Source: JBELMB01 sp042088665 (GTDB taxonomy: Bacteria; Pseudomonadota; Alphaproteobacteria; Rhodobacterales; Rhodobacteraceae). Taken from it: a stretch of DNA of 13,834 nt. Where the stretch lies: positions 1 to 13,834 of the forward strand of contig JBELMB010000137.1 in NCBI GenBank assembly GCA_042088665.1, in the 5' to 3' direction. Each line of letters begins with the position of its first letter. Position 1 is the stretch's first letter. Below, piece by piece: positions 1-6,953 of this stretch. Position numbers and translations under genes: made by a program. The notes below the pieces were generated by a model. The model was not told where the DNA came from. It made no database searches and saw nothing but the letters and a program-made list of their open reading frames with translations.

Positions 1-55
1 ACCTGCAACCTGCCCCTTAGGAGGGGGCTGCTCTATCCAGTTGAGCCACGGGGCC
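1..55 (-). tRNA. tRNA-Arg (anticodon CCU), 5' part, cut by the window edge
   Basis: Reading the minus strand from 55 gives an acceptor 5' strand GGCCCCG, a D-arm with GCTC...GAGC pairing, and an anticodon arm in which CCCC and GGGG flank a loop containing CCT. It then runs into the start of the T-arm (GGTTGCAGGT), where the window ends. Anticodon CCU reads the rare Arg codon AGG. The T-loop and 3' end lie outside the window, so the gene is partial here only because of the window edge. tRNA genes are frequent integration sites, but the usual target is the 3' end, which faces away from the accessory region seen here. Confidence 0.9.
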
Positions 56-127
56 TTTATGTGATTTTAGACATTTACAAGATCACACTGATACTTTTGC
101 ATCTACATTTCAAATGTGCGGAGACAC

Positions 128-144
128 AAGCGGTCCCCCCGCTT
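128..144. repeat. short perfect inverted repeat
   Basis: The arms AAGCGG (128-133) and CCGCTT (139-144) are separated by TCCCC. The stretch 56-272 otherwise holds the upstream side of the minus-strand tRNA gene and no convincing gene. The hairpin has no T-run on either side, so it is not a clear terminator. Confidence 0.35.
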
Positions 145-272
145 TAGTGCATACAGGATCGAAATGGGTCTGGCCACATTGCTGTTGGTACGCGAGAGGC
201 ACTCGGCTGTGGTAAACTCAAACACATCTGGAAGCACTCAACCTCGAACCCGCTGCACACACACCCGAACCG

Positions 273-746
273 GTGCGAACCCCTGAAAACCCTCTGGAAT
301 ATACTTGGCTGACGGTTGATGAAGCCGTCGCCTTTTGCCCTGAGCGTGGCTTGTCGCGAACGCCAAAGACGCTGCGCAAGTGGGCCGAGCGGTCAGACAA
401 CAAAGAAGATGCTGAGATCGCGTTCTTGCGCGACCAGCTTGAGAAGTCGCAAGCCGAAGTCGGGAGACGCGCGACCTCAACCGACGAAGCGCTCAAGACC
501 ATCGACCGCGTGGTGCACAGCTTCGAGATGCAGGCCGAGGCCAACAAGGCGCTGGCACTGCAATCAGCGAATGACGTCCAGGTTGTGCCAGACGCAACCG
601 TGCCAATTCGGTTCAGATCTTTCGACACCTGGACCGTTGGCATGGAACAAGCCCTTCAGGCCAGGGTCCGACCGAGAAATCTTGTCGAGACTTATGTCAC
701 CCAAACAGCGGCTCAGATCGCAGTCACTTGCCGAGCCTTTGGGTAA
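273..746 (+). pseudogene. remnant of a helix-turn-helix / coiled-coil DNA-binding protein
   Basis: The open frame (157 codons from GTG 273) begins with a MerR/HTH-like segment (about residues 12-40, TVDEAVAFCPERGLSRTPKTLRKW with helix-turn-helix character). It passes directly into a heptad-like segment at about residues 45-95 (DAEIAFLRDQLEKSQAEVG...), which is probably a coiled coil. From memory, proteins of this type carried by alphaproteobacterial mobile elements have a longer linker between these parts, so I suspect an internal deletion. The tail after about residue 110 has no recognisable character and may be junction sequence. No Shine-Dalgarno precedes the GTG, and the frame is open upstream only back to a TAA near 211. 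It converges on the recombinase gene. It could be a short functional protein; the family name is uncertain. Confidence 0.5.
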
Positions 747-772
747 TCCCCATTAAAATTGGAGGGATTACC
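742..772. repeat. perfect 9-bp inverted repeat at the end of the HTH remnant
   Basis: GGTAATCCC (742-750) and GGGATTACC (764-772) are exact reverse complements around a 13-base A/T-rich loop. The left arm overlaps the TAA stop of the upstream frame. No T-run follows on the plus strand, so it is a poor intrinsic terminator. It may instead be a protein-binding palindrome or the scar of a rearrangement. Confidence 0.55.
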
Positions 773-1043
773 TGATCACCCAAAATGCTCCACGGCGTAC
801 GAACGACTGGTTTGGTGAAGCTGCAATGCAGCATCGAATGTGGTGATGAACGACACCTGGGCCGTCCGTGACGCCCGCTCGCGCCACGTGCAGCTTCCCA
901 GATTTGCACCCAGCGCCGCACGACTGAAATTGTTTGCTGAACCACCTTGGCTTCTGTGCTCGGCGAGCCGCAGCAGCAAAAAGAGGTTGAAGAAGTGACA
1001 CCAGATTTGGGGAGCACGCGACCATACACTGAGCCAGAATCCG
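773..1043. other. gene-poor stretch between the HTH remnant and the recombinase
   Basis: Several overlapping open frames run on the minus strand, but none shows a recognisable motif, a Shine-Dalgarno or a consistent reading frame. A small palindromic GCTGCAATGCAGC lies near 820-832. I see no gene here; it is most likely degraded accessory DNA. Confidence 0.4.
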
Positions 1044-1688
1044 TCACACCTGAAACTGCCGCGAGATCGCCAGCGCCTCATCCGTCTCCACTCCCAGGTA
1101 TCGTTGCGTGGTCACAATTGACTTGTGCGCGAGCATGACCTGACAAGCGCGGATGTTGCCAGTCATCTTGTAGACATGCACCGGTCTGACCTTACGGATC
1201 GAGTGGGTGCCGTAGAGATCGGCGTTCAGGCCGATGGCCGCGACCCATTTCTTGACCCGCCGGGCATCGTTGCGCTCGGATAGGGGATCACGCGGCTTGC
1301 TGGATGTCGGCTTGACGCTGGAGAACAAGAAGTCGGTCTCGAGCAAGCGCTCAGCCTCTACGAAGCGTCTGAGCAACTCCTGGGTGTCTCGGCGCATCTC
1401 AAAGGTGACACGCACACCTGACGTCTCTTTGGTCTTGAGCGGCTCAACCGTGACCTCGGTGCGGGGTTCGCCGCTAAGCATCACATCCGCGACGCGGAGA
1501 CCAACAAGATCCACGCCGCGCAGCGAACTATCGACGCCGATGGCGAACATGAGCTGGTCGCGGGCTGGCCAGCGCTTTTGCGCGAGCACCAGGCGGATCG
1601 CTTGCACCTCTTCGGGTGTCAGAGCGGTCTTCCCGCCCACGATTTTGCCCTTGTTCCAGGGCTTCTTGGGCTTTGGTTTTGGGGTCAT
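1044..1688 (-). CDS. short tyrosine recombinase (integrase), catalytic domain only
   Basis: This 214-residue protein carries the full catalytic set of the phage-integrase family: Arg57 (SLRGVDL), a Lys at 85 or 87 in the beta-hairpin region (PLKTKE), His162-x-x-Arg165 (THSIRK), His188 (LAHKSI) and the nucleophile Tyr197 (TQRYLG). It is far shorter than typical integrases (about 300-400 aa) and lacks the N-terminal SAM-like core-binding domain; only a basic Pro/Lys-rich arm (residues 1-20) precedes the catalytic fold. Such minimal recombinases are a known class. The ATG at 1688 is chosen because the basic N-terminus is in frame, though there is no strong Shine-Dalgarno. The start lies 4 bp from the first copy of the alternating TGTGTCCG motif, suggesting autoregulation or recombination at its own promoter. 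It should act in DNA strand exchange; the substrate is unknown. Confidence 0.85.
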   Translation of the reverse strand: MTPKPKPKKPWNKGKIVGGKTALTPEEVQAIRLVLAQKRWPARDQLMFAIGVDSSLRGVDLVGLRVADVMLSGEPRTEVTVEPLKTKETSGVRVTFEMRRDTQELLRRFVEAERLLETDFLFSSVKPTSSKPRDPLSERNDARRVKKWVAAIGLNADLYGTHSIRKVRPVHVYKMTGNIRACQVMLAHKSIVTTQRYLGVETDEALAISRQFQV

Positions 1689-1691
1689 AAA

Positions 1692-1817
1692 TGTGTCCGG
1701 TCTTCATCATCATACGCGAAAAGCGGACACAGCCAAGCACTTCCCGTGGAAAAGCCATATTTTACAAGGGTTTCAGCACTCAGGATGTGTCCGCTTTGTA
1801 TAAGTAGCGGACATATC
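1692..1817. promoter_or_regulatory. four alternating copies of a TGTGTCCGCTT motif upstream of the recombinase
   Basis: Copies read TGTGTCCG (1692-1699, plus), CGGACACA within AAAGCGGACACA (1720-1731, minus), TGTGTCCGCTTT (1786-1797, plus) and AGCGGACATATC (1806-1817, minus). Copies 2 and 3 form a perfect 12-bp inverted repeat. Copies 3 and 4 form a near-perfect palindrome, arms GATGTGTCCGCT and AGCGGACATATC (11 of 12), around the 10-bp spacer TTGTATAAGT. The cluster fills the space between the recombinase and the divergent small gene. Plausible roles are recombinase core sites or operators for a repressor. Confidence 0.6.
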
Positions 1818-1897
1818 GGATCGGGGGCGGTCTCAGCGGTTGGAGCAGACGTGTCGCCATGATAGCTTGAGAACGATCATCAAATGGAGCGGCGATT

Positions 1898-2170
1898 ATG
1901 CCAACGGAACGCGAACCCAACCTTGTCACATCTGGCATGTCCAAAATGATCTTCGAGGATGGCATTCCGTTTGACGTTCAAATCTACAAAATCGAAGGCA
2001 CCGAGGGTTGGTCTCTCGATGTCGTTACGACCGACGGAACATCCATCGTCTGGGACGATCTCTTCGACGATGATGAAGTGGCGTTTCAAACGGCCGTGAA
2101 TACGATCCGGGAGGAGGGTGGGCTTGCCTTCCAAAACGGCGGCGACAACGCGGTGCAGTTCAAGCGGTAG
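1898..2170 (+). CDS. small acidic hypothetical protein
   Basis: This 90-residue protein has a GGAG Shine-Dalgarno (1886-1889), 8 bases before ATG 1898, and a clear stop at 2168-2170. I do not recognise the family. It has no signal peptide, membrane helix or cysteine. The middle is beta-rich (FDVQIYKIEGTEGWSL and DVVTTDGTSIVWDD), followed by a very acidic turn DDLFDDDEV and a predicted helix (FQTAVNTIREEG). It is transcribed divergently from the recombinase across the alternating repeat cluster and could share regulation with it. The acidity could fit a DNA-mimic or partner protein, but this is speculation. The good ribosome site and open frame suggest it is still expressed. Confidence 0.6.
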   Translation: MPTEREPNLVTSGMSKMIFEDGIPFDVQIYKIEGTEGWSLDVVTTDGTSIVWDDLFDDDEVAFQTAVNTIREEGGLAFQNGGDNAVQFKR

Positions 2171-2187
2171 TGAGGGCCACACCCCTT

Positions 2188-2229
2188 CCCCATGCGCCAG
2201 GCCACAAAGTTGGTAAAAGGCGCATAGGG
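2188..2229. terminator. hairpin between convergent genes
   Basis: CCCCATGCGCC (2188-2198) pairs with GGCGCATAGGG (2219-2229) with one mismatch (10 of 11) around a 20-base loop. It lies between the small acidic gene (+) and the tniQ-like remnant (-). There is no long T-run on either side, so termination activity is a guess from position and symmetry. Confidence 0.4.
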
Positions 2230-2238
2230 TCCATTATG

Positions 2239-3177
2239 TTACATGCCGAGGATGCGATATGTGTCGGCGCGATGGTAGAGGTCTGCACCGATTTCGGCGT
2301 GGGAGAATGCGGGGCGGATGCGGGCGTGGCGCATGCGGCGGGAGAAGTTCTCCGCGCCCATGCCAAAGAGCGAGAGTGACCGGGACGGGCTGATCAGATT
2401 CGCCGCGACCTGCGCCACGGCGTCGGCATCCAAGCGATGGATGACATGAGACCCATGCCCCGGCTGGATGGTCGCCGTCGGCAGAATGCCGCGATCAACC
2501 AGCGCCCAGCCGGCCTCGCTCGGCACGCGCAGGATCTCGAACGCCTTTTGCGAGGACAAGTCCGTCAACAAATTCCGAGCCAGCGTTTTGACCGCCACCG
2601 GGTCGACGCGCAGCGCAGCCAGCCCTTCGCCTTCGACGCGCACGGAGTCATGGAGATGACCGCCGAACAGCAAGTGCAGGGCATCGACGCCACGGCACTT
2701 GGCCTTTTCCGCGGCCTTCGCGATGGGCACGAAGTCTGCCGGAGCGGTGGCGACAAGAGGCGCGGCCTGCGCGACCCGCGCAAGAACCCCGTCGATTTCA
2801 TCATGGGCCACCGCTTTGCGGGTGCGACCCGAGGCGTCCGGCCGGTCACCCGCCAGAGGGGTCAGCAGGCGATCGTCCATGAGCTGATCCGCCAGCGGAC
2901 GGCTGCACCCCAGCGCCTTCGGCAAGGCGATGACCGTCACCATGCGCTGCATTTGCGCCGCGACCGTGCGTCCTGCCTGTGCGTCAAACGCATGGTGTAC
3001 TTGATCGTCGGACGGGACGAGGCCGCGCGCGATCAGCAGCTTGCGCAGGGTGCGCGGGTCAAGCTTCTGCTCTGAGGCCAGCGACGCAACCGTGTGCAAG
3101 CGACGCTCCGCGAGCGTCTTGCCCAGAACTTCGGTCCCGGCCTCCAGCGCGAAACGTTCGAAGATCACCTCGCCCAT
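2239..3177 (-). pseudogene. TniQ-like protein, C-terminal part only
   Basis: The minus-strand frame encodes about 312 residues from ATG 3177 and is open back to 3210. It contains a helix-turn-helix-like segment at about residues 24-46 (RRLHTVASLASEQKLDPRTLRKLL). After it come repeated wHTH-like blocks typical of the C-terminal half of TniQ proteins: LPKALGCSRPLADQLMDDRLL, FVPIAKAAEKAKCRGVDALHLL and a final SLFGMGAENFSRRMRHARI block. TniQ proteins of this type are usually over 500 residues, with an N-terminal zinc-binding TniQ domain; that part is missing here. TniQ selects target sites for Tn7-like transposases. An ATG preceded by AGG at the junction could still allow expression of this fragment. 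Family assignment is from recalled motifs; the truncation is inferred. Confidence 0.6.
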
Positions 3178-3946
3178 CCTGAACGGTCTGCTTCTTGGAC
3201 CGACGTTCAAGAGTTAGGTAATTGTCCTGAACAAGCCTCATGAGAAGACCGCGGACCTCCGGCTCATACAGCGAGGTTCGATTCCCGGAAGCAGCAAGAT
3301 TGTCGACAAGCGCAGAAAGACCGAGATTTCGATACTCTGCGACCAGCTTCCGAAGCCTGTCGGAACTGAACAAGGTTATGCTTGCAACCGGTTTTCCGCC
3401 GCGAGGCTTTCGAACTGATTTTTCCGCTCGCCGATCCTGACGGTTTTGCATGTCGTGTTCGATAATTTGCTGCTCAGATGCAGCTTCCGCGAAGAACGGC
3501 TTGGCCAGTTCCTCAATTCGTGATCTTGCACTTTCTATGTCGGCGGTATTGTTTCTGATTTCGCCAGCTTCGATCAGTTGCAGCACAGCCATGACCTGGG
3601 CATACTTTGCGTAGAACCGCTCTTTTTGCTTCTCCGACAGAGAAGAAATCTGAACCCCCACATTCTGAACCCCAAACGCGGGCTTCAAATCGGGCGGCAG
3701 ATGAAAACCGACCTCATGCTTGACGCGGCCCATCGCACCTAAGCGACTGAGTGTGCCCATGTCGAATTGTTCGGCGCACCCGTCGCCTTCTGCCGGCACA
3801 AGCTCGACAGCATCGCCAACATTACGGCTGAAGCGATATGCTTTTCCGTCAACCGTGATCCGATCATGTTCGGCGAGTTTGAACCCGGAGACCGGACGGG
3901 AGTTCTTGCGCATCGACTGGAAAGTCTGTCCAAAAGGAGCACTCAT
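3059..3946 (-). pseudogene. Mu/TnsB-type transposase, N-terminal DNA-binding part, truncated
   Basis: About the first 247 residues (3946 to about 3205) resemble the N-terminal region of Mu/TnsB-family transposases carried next to TnsA. They comprise a small beta-rich start (ITVDGKAYRFSRNVGDAVELV), a helical segment (EKQKERFYAKYAQVMAVLQLIE) and a helix-turn-helix-like stretch (SSDRLRKLVAEYRNLGLSALVDNLAASGNR). After LTLERRS the frame runs out of phase through the tniQ' sequence and yields unrelated residues to the stop at 3059. No DDE catalytic core (rve fold) is present, so it cannot catalyse strand transfer. ATG 3946 overlaps the TGA of tnsA' (ATGA), indicating translational coupling. A truncated DNA-binding fragment might still bind transposon ends and repress; this is speculation. 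Confidence 0.6.
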
Positions 3947-4580
3947 ACCGCGTACTCCTTCCGAGAGACCAATGTCGCCGGCGTGATGCGTTCGCCTTGA
4001 GGGGGAATCAACTCGCCCGCAGCAATCATCTGCAGAATTGCGCGATACCCCCTCGCCTCAAGACCGAGTGCGTCCGTAAGGGCCTTGATGCTCATGTAGC
4101 CCCGGAGGTCGGAAACAACTGCGCGAGCAGAGCGCAAAGCAATCGGATCCTGGTCGCGTGCCGCGATTTTGATATTCGCGTTGTGGAGGTCGACCGGGTT
4201 GATGTCCTGCTCGGTCAACAAGCGAACCGAGCTGGCGAAATTCTTTTTCGCCACCCAAGACGCGACGATTTGCATATGCGCAATGAACCGCCCGAATTTC
4301 AGCTCGGACGTCGGCTTCACGGTATAGGCGATCCGCTTCCCGTCGGTTTTCGTAACCACCATATCGAACCAATGGTTCGACTTGTCATGGCGGCCGAATT
4401 TGAACAGCACTTGCTCCCTCACGTCGATGACGCCGGGACGCGCACTCTGCAGGTGCACGTGCCGTTGCTCTGTCCAGGCCTCGGAACCGACTGCGAAGCC
4501 CGCCCCATCTCCCAGGACGCTGAAACCGGTGCAATGCTCCGTCGAAGCATTCGCAATTTTGCGCTCAGCTTGAGAGGCAT
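3943..4580 (-). pseudogene. TnsA-like endonuclease, probably frameshifted
   Basis: From about 4461 to 3943 the frame resembles the TnsA nuclease fold followed by a C-terminal winged-helix part. Visible elements are RPGVIDVREQ, HWFDMVVT (candidate catalytic Asp), RIAYTVKP (candidate catalytic Lys, with Thr where TnsA has Gln), LLTEQDINPVDLHN and a helix-turn-helix-like YMSIKALTDALGLEARGYRAIL. This frame has no good start: only GTG 4458, inside the fold. A second frame from ATG 4580 (MPLKLSAKLRMLRRSIAPVS...RPGQSNG) would join it if one base were restored near 4461, giving ...SNG-HVHLQSARPG.... The first catalytic acid expected near HVHLQS is absent. ATG 4580 overlaps a TGA (TGATG). TnsA cuts the 5' ends of Tn7-type elements; this copy is probably inactive. 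Confidence 0.55.
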
Positions 4581-4738
4581 CAGGCTAAACCCTGCCCTCC
4601 GAAAAAATCGGCATTTTCGTTCTCCTTTTGCATAGAGAGACCGCCCGTAGGCACGAGGCCGACGCCGCCCTGAGGCTGCGGTCTATTTCTGGAAGTTTGC
4701 CGAAGCTCAGCTTTCTTACGCCGGCTTCGGTGGTTGTC

Positions 4739-4759
4739 GCTCCTTACGTCGTAAGGAGC
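4739..4759. repeat. perfect palindrome covering a ribosome-binding site
   Basis: GCTCCTTAC (4739-4747) and GTAAGGAGC (4751-4759) are exact reverse complements around GTC. The right arm carries AAGGAG, 3 bases before ATG 4762, which opens the nuclease-helicase remnant. In RNA a 9-bp stem would hide the Shine-Dalgarno. It may alternatively be an operator or a terminal structure of the neighbouring transposon relic. Confidence 0.6.
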
Positions 4760-4761
4760 AG

Positions 4762-6345
4762 ATGGCTGACTAGCGCGAAAAGGGGACATACCTCGAGCGG
4801 TTGGCTTGTGCCTATCTGACGGCCGACCCTGTTCAGGCAGAGGAGTATTCGCAGGTCTGGACTTGGTCTGACTGGGCTACCGAAACAGGGCGAAACGCCA
4901 AGGACATAGGCATTGACCTTGTCGCGAAGCTCCGCAACGAGGACGGTTTCGCAGCAATCCAGTGCAAGTTTTACGAGGCCAAGCACCGCATACAGAAAGC
5001 GGATATCAACAGCTTCCTTGCAGCGTCAGGCAAAGACCCTTTCGTTCGTCGTGTTGTCATCGACACAACGGAGGTGGACTGGGGCGACAACGCGGAAGCA
5101 ACTATCGCGGGGCAAAGCATCCCGGTGGTCCGCCTGTCGCTGACCCACCTGCGCGAAAGCCCGATCAACTGGACGCTTTTCGGGATCAAGGGAGAGGCCG
5201 TCCTGACGGCCAAGAAGACTCTTCGTCCCCACCAGATCGAGGCGCTTGACGCTGTCCGCGCTGGTCTGGCTGAAGCCGACCGCGGCAAGCTCATCATGGC
5301 CTGCGGAACCGGCAAGACCTTCACCTCCTTGAAGATTGCCGAAGACATCATCGGCAAGGGCGGCCGCGTCCTGTTCATGGTGCCGTCCCTGGCGCTGATG
5401 TCTCAGACCGTCCGGGAGTGGACAAACGACACCGATACGCCGCTGCGGTCCTTTGCCGTCTGCTCCGACGCGCAGGTTGGCAAGCGTCGGGTATCGAACG
5501 ACGATGCGGCCGAGATCGAGGCCCACGATCTGGCATTCCCGGCGACCACCAACCCGGAACGTCTGATGACGAAGGCCGGGCAAGACGACCCAGAACGCAT
5601 GACGGTCGTCTTCTCGACCTACCAGTCCATCGGCGTCCTTGATGCCGCCCAGAAGGCGGGCCTGCCGCCCTTCGACCTGATCATTTGTGACGAGGCACAT
5701 CGGACCACGGGGGCCACGTTGGCGGGCGATGAAGATTCCAACTTCGTCCGCATCCACGACGACGCATACGTCACAGGGCACAAGCGCCTCTATATGACCG
5801 CCACGCCGCGGATCTTTGGGGACGCGGTGAAGACCAAAGCTGACGAGGAAGCCGCTGTCCTCGCCTCCATGGATGACGAGTCCCTTTACGGCAAAACCCT
5901 CTTGCACAAAGGGTTCGGCTGGGCGGTCCAAAAAGGACTGCTCACTGATTACAAGGTCATCGTCCTGGCGATGGATGAAGGCCTCGTCAGCGCCAATGTT
6001 CAGAAGCGCCTCGCGGACGAGAATTCCGAGCTCGACCTTGACGATGCCACCAAGATCATCGGCTGCTACAAGGCCCTGACGAAGCAGGACCTTCAGCAGG
6101 ACATCTCCTTCGACCCCCAGCCGATGAAGCGCGCTCTGGCCTTCTGCAAAAGCATCGCGGCCTCCAAGCTGATCCGGGACGAGTTCTCCAACGTCGTCGC
6201 GGAATACTCCGGCGACGACCCCCTGATCGAGGAAGAGGCGCCGGCCGACCCAGACCGCCTCGACATCGAGATCGAGCACGTCGATGGCACCTTCAACGCC
6301 ATCCTCCGAAAATGCTGCGCGATGGACGAACGTCCGGTCTGGTGA
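4762..6345 (+). pseudogene. Type ISP-like restriction enzyme, nuclease + partial helicase, truncated
   Basis: Counting from TTG 4801 there are 514 codons. Residues 30-60 form an Mrr-like PD-(D/E)xK nuclease (Asp39 of DIGID, Gln54-x-Lys56 of IQCKF). Then comes an SF2 helicase with motif I CGTGKT (168-173), motif II DEAH (297-300), motif III TAT (333-335) and the start of RecA domain 2 (KRALAFCKSI). The order and sequence match LlaGI/LlaBIII-type Type ISP enzymes, which are single chains of roughly 1,600 residues with methyltransferase and target-recognition domains downstream. Homology stops at about 6312 (EHVDGTFNA); motifs V-VI and everything after are missing, and a short foreign tail ends at 6343-6345. 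Upstream, the in-frame ATG 4762 with AAGGAG is followed by TAG at codon 4 (4771-4773), although the next residues REKGTYLERL fit the family. Hence it is broken at both ends. Confidence 0.75.
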
Positions 6346-6395
6346 ATCTGCACCGCGGCGATCGGCCAAGAATTGAACGGCAGGTCGGGGCCGCT

Positions 6396-6953
6396 TTACC
6401 CAATGAGAGCTTTCGGCATAATCGCCAGTTGGCCCAACTGCTTCTCGAATTCCGCAGTGGACGCCGTCAGAGCAATCGTTTTGAATGAAAGAGAGTGCCC
6501 CTGAACAACCATAGCTTCATCGACGCAGCCGCCAGCTTGAGGGTGAAGCAGTATTCCTTCAGACGCCAAGCTGGCGGGATCAGACCCGCTTTCTTGTGCG
6601 CGAAGATTTGCATACATCTGATACAGGTAGCCACTTCGCAGCACTTCACTGCGGAAGTTCGAAGCCGTGAGGATCCGCGTGAACTTGGTGTCGATGATTA
6701 TGCGGCGCTCGGTATCGGGGTGGTTTAACTCAATGTCGGTCTGCATGCTTGGTAGGATTGCGGGCAAACCAGGTGTAGCCTCGGATACGGGCCAGGCAAT
6801 GCGACGCCCAGTGGCTATGTGCCAACCTTGACACTCCAACTCAAAGCGCAGGGCGTTTCCGATCGCTCGTTCGAAGAGGCGCCGTATCAAGTGCTCGGTA
6901 GTCTCGTCACCGGGTTGGAGGGCGGTCAGCCCGGACGGAAAACACCTACGGCA
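6396..6953 (-). pseudogene. McrC-like restriction component, C-terminal nuclease fragment
   Basis: The minus-strand frame is open from 6953, with a possible TTG start at 6890, to the stop at 6396. It shows the McrC C-terminal signature: LFERAIGN, LPSMQTDI with Asp52, RRIIIDTKFT with Asp67-x-Lys69 as the PD-(D/E)xK core, then SGYLYQMYANLRAQ, ILLHPQAGG, VDEAMVVQGH and a final LGQL helix (numbers from TTG 6890). McrC is the nuclease partner of the McrB AAA+ GTPase that cuts methylated DNA; full McrC is usually 350-450 residues. The N-terminal half and any mcrB are absent, and an in-frame TGA lies at 6954-6956. The upstream codons GLTALQPGDETTEH could be a further McrC piece joined by deletion. 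It converges on the truncated Type ISP gene 50 bp away. Confidence 0.7.

Larger units (their letters stand above)
2239..4580 (-). mobile_element. collapsed Tn7-like transposition operon (tnsA'-tnsB'-tniQ')
   Basis: Three adjacent minus-strand remnants stand in the order expected for Tn7-like elements with a TnsA-type endonuclease, a Mu/TnsB-type DDE transposase and TniQ. tnsA' and tnsB' overlap by ATGA, an intact operon junction. The tnsB' frame ends abruptly and tniQ' starts in another frame within a few bases. So a deletion has removed the tnsB catalytic core, the whole tnsC/tniB ATPase gene and the N-terminal half of tniQ. Clear transposon ends or a target duplication were not found. The element cannot be autonomous. 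Confidence 0.65.

Noticed and set aside
3997..4635. Plus-strand open frame of 212 codons opposite tnsA'
   Set aside because: The minus strand carries recognisable TnsA-like features and an ATGA operon overlap; the plus frame has no motif or ribosome site.
4781..4787. GGGGACA read on the minus strand as a possible TGT... transposon end
   Set aside because: It lies inside sequence that encodes family-like residues of the Type ISP remnant (KGTYLERL), and no matching end or target duplication was found.
5026..6369. Long open frame on the minus strand opposite the nuclease-helicase remnant (447 codons)
   Set aside because: It mirrors a clearly coding plus-strand gene with intact helicase motifs; in GC-rich DNA the antisense frame stays open by codon bias. 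It has no motif of its own.
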